A DNA stretch of 64,000 nucleotides, from positions 14,078,109 to 14,142,108 of the forward strand of contig OY978530.1 in assembly GCA_963854835.1 (NCBI GenBank), written 5' to 3'. Position 1 is the stretch's first letter. Each line of letters begins with the position of its first letter. This DNA is from Megamerina dolium (lineage: Eukaryota > Arthropoda > Insecta > Diptera > Megamerinidae). A model generated the notes under the pieces. That model was not told where the DNA came from, did no database searches, and saw only the letters and a program-made list of their open reading frames with translations. Below, one piece after another: positions 22,190-33,596 of this stretch. Both the position numbers and the translations under genes were made by a program.

Positions 22190-24617
22190 GATGGATATCG
22201 ATTACGTTGAAGAAGCGAATTTTAGCTCAAAAGCCTCAAGGGAAGTCTACCGATAATAGCATTGAAAATTGGAAATACAAAAATAAAATGCCTTACAGAT
22301 TCAGGATCAACCACATCGATCCTAAATGAAAACCTATTACCACAATAGAAAAGAATACTATAAAATACGAAATAACACCTTTACCAAGAGGGTTTAATAA
22401 GGATGCCCTCATGGCATGGAAATTAACATATTTAGAAAATAAAGATTTCGACGGAATATTAGGATAAAACCTTCTAAAACCTTTACAAGCAATCATAGAT
22501 ATGGAAGCAGAGTCACTTACAATCAATGGGCAAAAAATAAAATTTAAGGACTGTTGCCCATATAAATACGAAGAAGTCCATAAACTGGAGTTTGTAAATG
22601 ACGACATAACGGAATTTGAAAACCTTTTCAAAGATATTAATCCTCTAGAAAAAGAGGGATTAAAGAAAATACTAGCATCAAATAGAGAAAGTAATTCACC
22701 GTATAATAGTCGTCGGGAAAAAAGAAATGGAAATTAGTGGTGGACTACAGAAAACTAAATGAAAGAACAATAGACGACAAATTCCCCATACCCACCATAG
22801 ATGGCATTCTAGACAAATTATTTTACAAGTTTGGACCTTGCAAAAGGCTTTCATCAAATTCTAGTTAAAAAGAAGACAGGAAGAAAACAGCATTTTCTAC
22901 ACCACAGGGACATTACTAATTCAGCCGAATGCATTTTGGATTAAAAAACGCCCCCTCAACATTCCAAAGGTTTATATGGACGACATCCTTATCTTCAGCT
23001 CATCCATAGAAGAGCATATACAAAGCATTGAAAAATTTTTTTAAAAATTACGCGACCATAATCTGAAGGTACAATTCGATAAAATGCATTTTTTTCAGAA
23101 AAGAAACAGAATTCTTAGGGCATGTACTGACACCTGAAGACGTCAAACCAAATCCTGACAAAGTCAATAAAATACTGAATTTAAATATACTCCACACCCC
23201 TAAACAAATTAAATCGTTTTTAGGAGCAGTTGAATACTACCGGAAATTCATAAGGGATTTCGTAAAGGTAGCACTACCAATCACCCTAAGAAAGGGAGCA
23301 AAAATAGACTTGAATAACGTTAATTATATCTTGGCATTCGAAAAAATGAAGACAATAATAACAGAAGTCCCGGTTCTTAAGTATCCGGATTTCAATAAAA
23401 ACTTTAAATTGGTCACCATACGGTTCTACAACAAGATGATCATCTCATATGCTATGCCAGTAGAACTTAAAATGAACATGAAAGGAATTACCCAACAACC
23501 GAGAAGGAATTACTAGCTATAGTATGGGCAACAGGCTATTTCAAACCTTACATATTCGGGAGAAAATTCGACCTATTAACAGATCATCAACCATTGAAAT
23601 GACTCCATACTAAATCTGTAGGTAAAGACGTCAATCCAAGACTCCAGAGATGGATCTTGAAATTAGGAGAATACAACATGAATATAGACTACATCAAAGA
23701 GCAGGACAATAAAGTAGCCGATTTCCTAAGCAGGATAAACATAGAAAAAAAACGAGATAAATAATACAGAAATAGATTGCGGAACATCCATTATTAATAA
23801 CGTGGATAACGAAAATGACGCCACAGTGCATTCTCAGGAAGAAAACCTTAACGATCACATACCTATTCTAGAGACGGTTGTGAATCGGTTCAAAATGCAA
23901 ATTATACTAAAACCAAATAAAACAATTTGAAACAAAGTACGGAAACAAAATAATATACATATCTCAGAACGACCTCGAAAACAATGTAATTGACATTCTT
24001 AGAAGATATATCAAACCAGGAAAGATAGTAATTTTTTTCGGAACTAAATGATCATGAATATAACAAACTGCAGAACTATATAATTCAATTATTCGATAGA
24101 TATTCAACTAAATTTGTTATATGCTCATATCATCTAAGTAACGAAGAGGAAGTCTTTAGGAATATAAAACAGTACCATAAATTTCAAACAGGACATAAAA
24201 TTACGAAGGACTTAAAAAACTCATTTATTTCCCTAACCTGAAAACATTCATCCAAAAATTCATAAATAATTGTGACACTTGGACCGGGTTAAATACGACG
24301 CCAGCGAGGCACCATTAAACGTGAATGAAAGGAAATGTGACAAATTAGCAATTTATAACAATATAAAAATAGGAAAAGAGAAATATATAAAAAAACAAAA
24401 CATAAAAAGAGAAAATTACATAGCAGAAAGACAAAAAGAATATACAAATAATTATAGAGCTCTTAGACACAAAGAGCAACCTAAATTTATTAAAGCAAAC
24501 TTAGATAATATACATACATCAAACGTTAAAAGAAAAACTAAATTTTCAGGCACGATGGACCCTGATGCTATTACTAGCACTGATAATAACGACAGTAATG
24601 GGACAAGTGACAAGTGA
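22190..24617 (+). pseudogene. Errantivirus A pol, integrase core deleted
   Basis: This is protease, RT and RNase H with many stops and frameshifts. Protease signature TDSGS lies near 22,290-22,320. The RT begins VVDYRKLNE near 22,737. The YMDDILIFS catalytic motif is at about 22,975-23,001, but ~60 bp just before it are missing. RNase H with LLTDHQPLK and VADFLSRI lies at about 23,505-23,745. After a tether region (23,764-24,240) the integrase zinc-finger end (FINNCDT) appears near 24,260. The DDE core is absent, and the integrase C-terminus follows directly (24,279-24,617, RHKEQPKF). It cannot integrate. Confidence 0.75.
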
Positions 24618-25018
24618 TGCTATTACTAGCACTGATAATAACAACGACAGTAATGGGACAAGTGACGATAGATAAAATACAAACTGAAAACGGATTCATC
24701 GAAATCGAAACGGGATCTGAAGACATTGTGAAAAGCTTTGAGACAATATTGCATATAATTGATCGAATCGAAATAGAAAATATACTTAACATACTGCAAA
24801 ACAATATTGAGAAGGCACACCTACAAACTGTAACAGAAGTCCTCAAATTATATATAAACACAATCAGAAGCAAAATTCAAACAATCATCCCTCACAGACA
24901 AAGGAGAGGCCTAATTAACGCTGTGGGAAAATTACAGAAATGGCTTTACGGCACAATGGACGACGACGACCTGCAAGAAATAGAAAATCACATGTCAGTA
25001 TTAGAAACTAATAGCTAG
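24614..25018 (+). pseudogene. Errantivirus A env, N-terminal part only
   Basis: This is the N-terminal portion of an errantivirus envelope-like protein. It has a hydrophobic signal-peptide-like start, then a polybasic furin-type site (RQRR) followed by the conserved GLIN segment and an Asp-rich turn. It starts just inside the integrase end, as usual for the group. The frame ends at 25,018, and the gag of a second element begins at once, so the rest of env is missing. Confidence 0.65.
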
Positions 25019-25984
25019 CTACAGATGCAACTGGAACAACAACAACAACAAAAACTGCAGCTCCAACAACAGCTACAACTCCAGCAACAACCACAGCAAT
25101 ATGGGGCACAAAATGACATTTTGTTAACACCAAAAGATATCTTGACTCAATTTAGGCAGCTGAAATGTCTGAAATGTCATTCATCGCTCCAGTAGAGGCA
25201 ATAATAGCCATATGCCCAAATGGCAACCATCAATTAATAAATCTACCGATGGCAATAATAATAAACGAGAAGATTTTGGGAGATGCCGGAGCATACATAA
25301 GAGAGCTGGGAACAGATGTTACTTTGAACCAAATTAAATCAAAATTAATGGACCACTATAGGCCAAAAACAACGTATGGCGATATATTCGAGAAATCTAG
25401 AAACATTAAAGTAAGTAGCTTAAGAGAACTTTTTGCTTATTTTGAAAAATGAAAAACCCGAACTTATCAACATATATAGATTTGACGAAACTAAGCCAGA
25501 AATATACAAACCAGATAGAGTTGACAATGACTTAGTAAACATTCTAATGGATAAAATAGACGTTCCACTTAGGGCCAACATAAGTCAAAATAACACTTTG
25601 AATGAAATAATAAGAAAAAAATATACCCAAATGAAAGCATTAGATTACCATAGAACTTTTCATTTTAACCACAGACACCAAAAAATACAATATAATCAAA
25701 TTAATAAAGTTAATATACAAAACAATCAAAACCCATCAACATCCAACCAATTTAAAAACAATTTTAAGCGAAATTACCGGTTTGATAGACAAAACTTCAA
25801 TAAAAATGATAATAATTCTTCACAATCAAAAATGTCACATATGAGTGTCGATACACAACGATCAAATAGAACAACCGATAACTCGATGTCTATGGAGATA
25901 GACAACATTCAGGAAACTGAAAATATGTCAGAGGACCAAATAAATTTTTTAATGTGGCCTCAAAATCACAACTGCCAATTATAA
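25019..25984 (+). pseudogene. Errantivirus B gag, lacking its upstream LTR
   Basis: Gln-rich N-terminus (25,025-25,100), then TPKDILTQFRQLK, a signature of another errantivirus gag subfamily. A capsid segment follows at 25,165-25,452 and a second frame at 25,433-25,984 with a basic Asn-rich end. A frameshift lies at about 25,440, and the first part is interrupted near 25,165. There is no LTR, primer-binding site or leader in front: it is joined directly to env of element A. Confidence 0.7.
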
Positions 25985-26698
25985 CCATTACAAAAGAACG
26001 AGTAAAAATAAAATGCTTAATAAACACAAGCTCAACAACCAGTATACTAAAGAGCACTTTTAATTCAGTTCTTGGGAACTGTTGTGGTAGACAATTGAAT
26101 TAAAAAAACCTCTAATTTTTAAAACACTTAACGGTTTTAATAAAGTAGAATACACAGTCATTACCTCTTTTCCAAAAGAGTTTAATCACTCGGGAATCCT
26201 TCAATGGAAAATAATTAGTCTTAAGAACGAAAATTTCGAAGGAATAATAGGACAATATTTTCTAAAACCCCTCGAAGCACATATTAACAGCAAAGAACAG
26301 TATGTTGAGATATTACAACAAAAACTATATTTCGAGGAATATAATTACCCTCAATATATAGGAAATGCCTACACTATAGAAAAAAGTGTAAACAAGAAAA
26401 TAATAGATAACTTCAATTTTGATCACCTCACCTTAGAAGAGAAAAATGCAACCCTTTAAAGAAGGAGATATCCTTTCAGCTACAAACGAAGTATATCACG
26501 AAATCGTTACAACAACGGACAAACCTTTATACTCAAAAATATTTATATACCCACAAATTCATGAAACAGAAATTGAAAACCAGATCAAAAGCATGCTAGA
26601 GCAAGGAATAATTGGAGAAGCAACTCCCCATATAATAGTCCATTGTGGATTGTTGAAAAGAAATTGGACAATGCAGGAACCAAAAAATCTCCTTACAG

Positions 26699-28149
26699 TC
26701 GGCTGGGGCCGACCAAACTATACCCTGCATATGTAGATTTATATATAAAAAGTTTACTCGAATATCCAACTTTTCTTTTATTTCCACTTTTCGAGAAACA
26801 ATTTTTGCATATACTACTAATTTACACCCGAAACATGGTTGACTTTGACGAAGTAAAAGGATTTTAAGATAATTCCGAGGCTTAGTATGGGAACTATATA
26901 AAAAGTGGGCGTGGCTTACCATTTTGTAGTAAATCCAATTAATTTTTCAATGTTAATCCACACCTTAAATTTGGTGTCCTACGTTGAATAGTTTCTAAGT
27001 TATGGTGGTTAACATTTTTGTTTAATTTCCTCAACTTTGTATGGGAGCCCCAATAAGAAGTGGGCGTGGTACGCTGATTTTTCGCCAGATTATTTCCGAC
27101 TACGATATTAATTTAAGTGTCAATTATGGTTATTATAGACATAAGATTGCCTAAGTTACAGCTGTTTCAATTTAAAATTTGTATGGGGGCTACGATAAAC
27201 ACTGGGCGTGGTGCGCCCATTTTCTGTGAGCCTAGTTGCTCGTACAATACTAATCCATACCCTAAGTCTCGTTGTCCTAGGCTAAATGGTTTGTAAGCTA
27301 TGGAGCTTAAAATTTTAGTTTAATTCACTCGACTTTGTATGGGAGACCCATGAAGGAGTGGGCGTGGCACACTGATTTTCTGCCAGATTTTTGCCGACTA
27401 CGATATTAATTAATTAATTAATTGCTCGTACAATACTAATCCACACCTTAAATCTCGTTATTCTACGCTCAATAGTTTGCAAGTTATAACCGGTAACATT
27501 TTTTTTAATTTCCGCAACTTTGTATGGGAGACCCAAAAAGGAGTGGGCGTGGCACATTGATTTTCTGCTATATTATTTCTGACTACCGTGTTAATCTCAG
27601 TGTCAATTATGGTTATTCTGGACAGAAGATTGTAGAAGTTACAGCTGTTTCAATTTAAAAGAAGTACAGACACTTTGTATGAGAGCTACGCTAAAAAGTA
27701 GGCGTGGCTCATCCACTTTTGGTGAGGTTATATAGTAGTATAATATAAGTCTATGTGCCGAATATTGTTGTCCCAAGTGGTATATTGTGTGAGTTATAGC
27801 AAGTTAAAGATTTTGAAAATTTCGAGGTTAGTCGCTTTGAATGCTTGGTGTGGGCGTGGTTATTGACCGATCATGCCCAATATCAATCCTCTCCGTACCC
27901 TTGGATCATAGATTACTTATGCCAAATTTCATCGAAATAGCTCAATATTTACTCAAGTTATCGTGCGAACCAGCCAGGTGACAGACAGACGGACGGACGG
28001 ACGGACGGACATCGTTAAATCGAAAATTTAATCGACGCTGATCACGAATATATATCCATGTCTATATCTCCGGAGATTCCTTCAAGTGGACACAAACATC
28101 TGACCGAAATGAATATACCATGCATATTGCATTATGCAGGGTATAAAAA
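26699..28149 (-). mobile_element. DINE-1/Helentron-like non-autonomous repeat with internal ~150-bp tandem units
   Basis: It is inserted in RT B; the frame resumes cleanly after it. It begins with a hairpin (GTCGGC TGGG GCCGAC, stem partly in the flank). It has a 13-bp inverted pair TATACCCTGCATA (26,719-26,731 and 28,133-28,145). TACAG flanks it on both sides. Seven internal units of 142-185 bp, most near 155, each carry (G/A)GGCGTGG (26,907; 27,062; 27,204; 27,360; 27,545; 27,700; 27,852). A (GTCY)n microsatellite on the minus strand is the hallmark of Drosophila DINE-1 elements. No coding capacity. Strand is taken from the GTCY orientation. Confidence 0.6.
27980..28010 (-). repeat. (GTCY)n microsatellite
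   Basis: On the minus strand this reads GTCC repeated, then GTCT, GTCT, GTC. It is the variable microsatellite block typical of DINE-1-type repeats. Confidence 0.85.
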
Positions 28150-28390
28150 TACAGACTTGTTCTCGATTATCGAAAACTCAACGAATTTACAATGGATGAT
28201 AGATATCCAATACCCAGTTTGAATTCATTACTGGACAAACTTGGCAGATCGCAATATTTCACAACATTAGACTTACCAAGAGACTTCCACCAAATTCCGG
28301 TAAGAGAAGAAGACAGGCCGAAAACCGCATTTTCAACCCCAACGGGCCATTATTAATTCATTCGAATGCCGTTTGGTTTGAAAAATGGTA

Positions 28391-28452
28391 TATTATATTT
28401 TATATGTGTTTTATTTACATTTGCTTTTGAAACCGCAAAATGGATAACCCTT
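28391..28452 (+). mobile_element. 62-bp end of a DUF4817-type mariner
   Basis: The sequence ending in ATGGATAACCCTT is nearly identical to the inverted left end of the mariner at 29,040-30,345 (one substitution in the terminal ~55 bp). It has TA on both sides. It lies exactly where RT B breaks off and the integrase begins. Confidence 0.75.
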
Positions 28453-30700
28453 TAGAGTACAAAAAATTATTGAAATACTCCTCAAACAATCAGCTTAAAT
28501 TTGTCAAATGCACAAAATTTGCGAGGGATATAGAATCGGAAAATGAACTAAAAAAACAAATATCCCTTTTTCACAAAAAAGAAAGCGGAAATTGCGGAAT
28601 TATAGCAACATACGAAAAACTTAAATCAATTCTATACAACCCAAGCCTAAAAACAACTAAACACAAAATTATAAACAATTGCGACATTTGCAGCGGGGGA
28701 AAATATGATAGGAACCCGATACAAAACAAATATTATCATACAGAAACTCCCAAGACCATCAATGAAATCGACCACATAGACACTTATGTTAACAGCAAAT
28801 ATTCGTTTATAGTATTTATCGACAAATTTTCAAAGTATGTAACTTGCCTACTACTTACAGATAGGAATAATAGAACGATGGTTAATAAATTGCAAGAATA
28901 TCTAGCATTAAGGGGAAAACCTAGAAAATTCGTATTCGATAACGAATTCAACACAACCACAATTAAAGACTTTTTAAATGAACAAAACATAGAATACCAT
29001 TCCACAAAACCAAATAGCCATACTAGAAATAGCGATATAAAGGGTTATCTATTTTGCGGTTTCAAAAGTAAATGTAAATAAAACACATATAAAATATTTT
29101 TTATCATGATATTTCTTTTTTATTATAAAGTTTGAACGTTGACATTATGTGTGAAATACTACATCATTTAAATGACCACCACGCGAATTGTTGCAAGCAT
29201 CGATTCTTTTGAGGTAATTTTCGACCACTTTTTACACATATTGGGCGGTATCTCAGCCATAACGTGACGAATGTTGGTTTTTAGGTGCTCAAGAGTTAAA
29301 GGTTTATCTGCATAAACACGGTCTTTCGCGTAGCGCCACAAAAAAAGTCAAGCGGTGTCAAATCGCATGATCTTGGTGGCCACTTGATATCGCCACGACG
29401 AGAAATTACGCGGCCAGAAAATTTCTCTTGCAATAAAGCCATATTCGCTCGAGTTGTGTGGCATGTGGCACCGTCTTGTTGAAACCACATATTTTCTAAG
29501 TCGTATTCTTCAATAGCAGGCAAAAAAAAGTCGGTTATCATATGACCATAACGCTCCGAATTGACGGTGACAGTCGTTCCATCGTCGTTTTCGAAGAAGT
29601 AAGGTCAATCACACCTCCGGACCAAAGAGCGCACCAAGCAGTGACTTTTTGTGGATGTAGTGGCCTCTCTTCAATTACTTGAGGATTCTCAGAACCCCAA
29701 ATTCGACAATTTTGTTTGTTAACATACCCACCGAGTGAGAAATGTGCTTCGTCGCTGAAGAAAATTTTGTTCGAAAAATCGCCGTCCACCGCCTGTTGTT
29801 CAAGCACCCATTCGACGTATCTACGACGTTGTGAATAGTCAGCTGGCTTCAGTTGTTGTGTGAGCTGGATTTTATATGGATGTACATAGGTGTAGATCCA
29901 AATGCAAAATACTCCATAATGTGCCGTAAGATAGTCCTAATTCCTGAGAACGACGAGGAATCGACACATTCGGGTCTTCGGCAACACTTTCACTTACAGC
30001 AGCGATATTTCCGGTGGTACGAGCGAAACGATGATGCACAGGCCTTACAATATCTGTTACCGATCCAGTCTCTTCATATTTCTTCACAATTTTGCCAATT
30101 GCTTGCGTAGTTGGACGATTATGTAAACCATAATCTCCTCTTAAAGCACGATATGTGGCTGTGGCAGAATCACCATTTTTGTAGTAGGTTTTTACAATTT
30201 TAATGCGTTGTGCGATAGTTAAGCGATCCATTTTCGCAAATGTCAGTCTTTGAACTGAAAAAGAAAGAAATGGTTTTAACAACTCAGTTTGACAGATGTC
30301 GAATTCTAGCCCTATACTTTTGAAACCGCGAAATGGATAACCCTTTAGAACGACTGAACAACACAATAACAGAAAAAATAGGAACACTGAATAATGAAGA
30401 AAAATTACAATTTACCACTCAAATTAATAGAGCAATAATGTATTATAATAACAATTTCCATTAGAAGCACAAAATTTCCAGATTGATCACAAAATTAACC
30501 ATGAAAGGATAGCAAAAACAAAAACAAAAATTATTCAGAAAGCAAATGAGAATAGAGAATCATATGTGGAAAACAGGCAAATAGGTTTCATAACAAATTA
30601 CAAAAATGTTAGACACAAGGAACAACCAAAGTTTAGAAAATCAAATTTACAAAACATTCATACAACCAATATTAAAAGACCAACCAAATTTTCAGGTGAT
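28453..30700 (+). pseudogene. Errantivirus B integrase, interrupted by a mariner
   Basis: The frame from 28,457 contains the HHCC zinc-finger end (NNCDIC) and the catalytic core with IDHIDTY and FDNEF as the two Asp positions. It reaches RNSDI at 29,037, where a mariner (29,040-30,345) is inserted. The frame continues after it with GAACGA, whose Glu is the third catalytic residue. Further stops follow; the C-terminal RHKEQPKF segment lies at about 30,610-30,640. The element would encode integrase if the mariner were absent, but later frame damage remains. Confidence 0.75.
29040..30345 (-). mobile_element. DUF4817-type Tc1/mariner element in the integrase
   Basis: The terminal repeats AAGGGTTATC(T/C)ATTTYGCGG... 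match at both ends, with TA duplicated (29,038-29,039 and 30,346-30,347). The transposase pseudogene runs from Met at 30,231 to the stop at 29,145. It has a helix-turn-helix part (MDRLTIAQRIKIVKTYY), first Asp in FFSDEAHF, second in WFQQDGATCH and third in RSCDLTPLDFF, with 36 residues between the last two. It is split into at least three frames (30,231-29,872; 29,807-29,538; 29,541-29,296), so it is inactive. Confidence 0.8.
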
Positions 30701-32529
30701 ATTCCTACTAATGACCATGTGTCTAGCACCGACGACGGCAGTGGTGAAAGTAATACAAATACAAACAAAAGCGGGATTCATCCAAATCGATACATCTATG
30801 GTCGAAATAGTTAATACAACTAAAATAATATTACATCTAATTAATCCATCAGAAATACTTAACCTTATTGAACAAATGCATGAAAACGCAAAAATAATTA
30901 ATGGTCAAAACAGACTTCACTTGGAAACAGAAATCCAAACAATTTCTAAAAGACAGAAAAGGGGTCTCATCAACTTCGTAGGAAAATTAAATAACTGGAT
31001 GTTTGGCCTTATGGACGATTCCGATAGCAGGAAATAATGAAAGCCATGAATGATCAAATTAAAATTAATACCGTCATACAACAATCAATAAATACTCTAA
31101 AAGAAACAGTAGTAGACGACAGAAGAAAATAGCTGAAACTCTTAATGACATAAACCAACATGGCAATGTAATGAGAAATGAAATACTATACCACCACAAA
31201 CTTTTAAAAATAAGATTTTTAAATGACAAAATAGACGCTATATTAGACTCTAAAGCCTCTGCGAAATATAACCTCTTTCACCCATCAATTTTAACAGAAG
31301 AAGAACAAACAAATATGACATAAACTTTTATAAAATAAAACTCATTTGAATGGGGGTTATGCAACGTACTGAGAATTTTATAATCGCTATAAAACTCCCG
31401 ATAAATTTAATTCGGACCAATGTAAAACGGACAATACTTTTAACAAATAGTAATAACAAAAAGATCGACATGTACATTGAGGACACTGTACAAATTAAAG
31501 ACAAAACATACATATATGAAAAAGACAAGACACTAAATGAACTTAAAATCAGTAAAAATTGTGTTTTAGAAAAGAATTGTAAGTTAATTAGAGAAAATGA
31601 GGAGAAAATATATATTAAATATAAATGAAGAAACGATTTTGTAACACAAACGAAATTAACAAAATAACAAGCGGCAATGCTCTAATTGAATTTATAAATT
31701 GTACAATTATAATCGATGGCAAATTATTTTCAAATAATGAGGAAATTTACCAGGTGCACAAGCCTAAATCCGCTGTTTTTCGCTAAAAACAAAAACACAT
31801 TTTTTTCATAGAACCTTCCGCATGGCTCGTAAACGTATGGAAATGGCTTGTTGAGTAACACCTAACTGTTCGGTAAGCATTTTTTGCGATTGGGTGCGGT
31901 CCTCATCCAAAAGAGCCTGCAAATCACGGTCCTCAATTTTTCTGGGTCTATTTTCACGCTTCTTGTCACTCAAGTCAAAATGGCCTTCTTTGAACCGACG
32001 AAACCAGTCTCTGGAAGTAGTTTCCGATAGCCCACTGTCACCATAAGCCTCCACAAGCATTCGATGCGGCTCAGCACCAGATTTCTTCAAATTGAAGTAA
32101 AAAAATAGAGCTGCCCGCATATGCTCTTTTTCTGGCACGAAACAAAACATGATTATACGAGGAAAAATTTATGTTTTTGTATCAAATCACTGCTTATGTT
32201 TACTAATTGATGTAAACAGGTGTCGAACTCATAAAAAAATGGATGCAGAGTCGATAAAAGCTCAATATGCTCACTAACGCCATTTACGAGCAAACACGGA
32301 TTTAAGCTTGTACACCTGGCACATACAGGAATTCTATAATGAAAAAGAAGAAGAAGAAATATACAATTTTACAACAAAACCCTCCTTCAAAGATATTGTA
32401 ATAAATTAAATAAAAAACCTAACAGAGCTAAAAGAGGTAAAATTAAAAAACATAATAGCAGTCTCAGTAACCTTATTATTGCTTACTTTACTAACCCTAG
32501 CTATAATAATAATAATAATAATGGTATAA
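30606..32529 (+). pseudogene. Errantivirus B env, multiply broken
   Basis: This is an envelope-like gene of the endogenous retrovirus relic. The N-terminal part (30,606-31,037) has a hydrophobic stretch and a furin-type site (RQKR) followed by GLIN. Stops follow at 31,035 and 31,130. A middle frame at 31,350-31,628 is Lys/Ile/Asn-rich. An internally deleted mariner lies at 31,750-32,319. The C-terminal hydrophobic membrane segment is at about 32,445-32,529. The order matches the family; the gene is dead through stops, frameshifts and the insertion. Confidence 0.7.
31750..32319 (-). mobile_element. Internally deleted mauritiana-type mariner
   Basis: The ends CCAGGTG(C/T)ACAAGC are imperfect inverted repeats like those of mauritiana-subfamily mariners. 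The minus-strand frame 32,150-31,806 keeps only the N-terminal DNA-binding region (FVPEKEHMRAALFFYFN, then WFRRFKEGHFDLSD, then a second helix-turn-helix). The catalytic domain is absent. TA precedes the left end; the right flank reads CA, probably a mutated duplication. Confidence 0.8.
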
Positions 32530-32572
32530 GTTCAGAAATGGCAAAAATAGGATCCAGGAGAATCCTACGACT

Positions 32573-32583
32573 AGAGAGGGAGG
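32573..32583 (+). promoter_or_regulatory. Polypurine tract of errantivirus B
   Basis: AGAGAGGGAGG precedes the 3' LTR directly, as for plus-strand priming in gypsy-type elements. Confidence 0.7.
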
Positions 32584-32901
32584 AATTATGTTCATTCACC
32601 CTGTATCGAACAATTATACTGCTGACGACGACATCAGTATCATTGTTCAAAAATACTTAAATAAATAAATAAATAAATAAATAAATCGATGTATCAAAAA
32701 TTGCTTGATTGGAATAAGCAACGTAAAATATACATAACACTTGCGTTGCTTGTGTTTAGCAAGCAATTTTGATACGAAAAGGCATTTGCATATGCCAGTA
32801 GATTTTAAGTTTTAGTCTTAAGATTGAATTAGAATAAAAAACACCTAAAATAAACAGTATGTGTTCAATTTATGTAATTTAATTTTAAAATATACATAAC
32901 T
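32584..32901 (+). repeat. 3' LTR of errantivirus B
   Basis: It begins AATTATGT right after the polypurine tract and ends ACATAACT, a short inverted terminal match. It contains an (AAAT)n run (32,658-32,686), an 85-bp hairpin and AATAAA sites near 32,835 and 32,850. It does not resemble the 5' LTR of element A, which supports two different elements. Confidence 0.65.
32691..32775. repeat. Hairpin inside LTR B
   Basis: GTATCAAAAATTGCTTG (32,691-32,707) pairs with CAAGCAATTTTGATAC (32,760-32,775), and an inner AAGCAACG/CGTTGCTT pair extends the stem. It could be a foldback insertion in the LTR or part of it. Confidence 0.7.
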
Positions 32902-33596
32902 CGCCACCTTAGTAAGCATATGTGTCTGCGAAAATTATATATCTGAAGAGCTGATTTCTGCAAAAAGAGTAACATAAGCGAACAGCTACATTAGGATTGG
33001 CATCAACATGAGCGTGACAATTGACATTAATCAGTTTCAAAGCCAAGCATTCGTATTGAAACCGTATAAATTTTGCCATCATAGATGCGTAGTGGAAATG
33101 TGGGCAGATGTATACCAACCTTAGCCGCTGATAGAGATATTTTAATTTTTATGGTATGGAAGAAAACTCTTCTCTTCCATCTACGTCCTCTAGCAGATTG
33201 TCATGAAGTGAAGGTTTATTTTTATCAAGGATCGATTACATAAAAAATTAAAGTTGGTGACCCAACCGTCTATGTACATTTTACTTTTAAAATATAGCCG
33301 AAGTTGAGTGTATTAAAAACTGGGCTCTGGTAGCGTACACCTGCCTTTAGTGGAGTAGAACTTTTAGGCCAAATTAAACCTCTTCTGGAAGCGTATATTA
33401 TTGTGGGTTCACAATGACCAATATGAACATCTACTATAAGTTACACCCCAATTTATTGCCTTTTTGGGCTTAATGTCAGTAGCAAAGCACAAGATTTATT
33501 TAGTATGGCACTATGAAAAAATCACTATAAAGAAGTTTCTCGCTATGTTTTGGCCAAATTTTAAAACATAATACTTTATGTAAACAGCATCATTGC
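32902..33596. other. No supported gene
   Basis: AT-rich. A TTGGTGACCCAACC motif at 33,254-33,267 recalls BEL/Pao primer-binding sites (TTGGTGACCCCGACG) but is also an imperfect palindrome and has no partner, so it is not called. Confidence 0.35.

Larger units (their letters stand above)
25985..28390 (+). pseudogene. Errantivirus B pol, protease and RT start, split by an insertion
   Basis: The degraded protease region (25,985-26,440) leads into an RT N-terminal piece (26,446-26,698, with PLWIVEKKLDNAG). A 1.45-kb insertion at 26,699-28,149 interrupts it. RT resumes at 28,155 with RLVLDYRKLNE and FTTLDL (motif A) and ends at MPFGLKN (motif B) near 28,388. YMDD, the rest of RT and all of RNase H are gone, deleted at the mariner remnant at 28,391. 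Confidence 0.7.

Noticed and set aside
20377..32901. One full-length gypsy element with two LTRs
   Set aside because: The outer LTRs are unlike each other and gag, pol and env pieces occur twice; it is two fused relics.
33254..33267. BEL/Pao primer-binding site (TTGGTGACCCAACC)
   Set aside because: Only a partial match, self-palindromic, with no LTR or coding region beside it.
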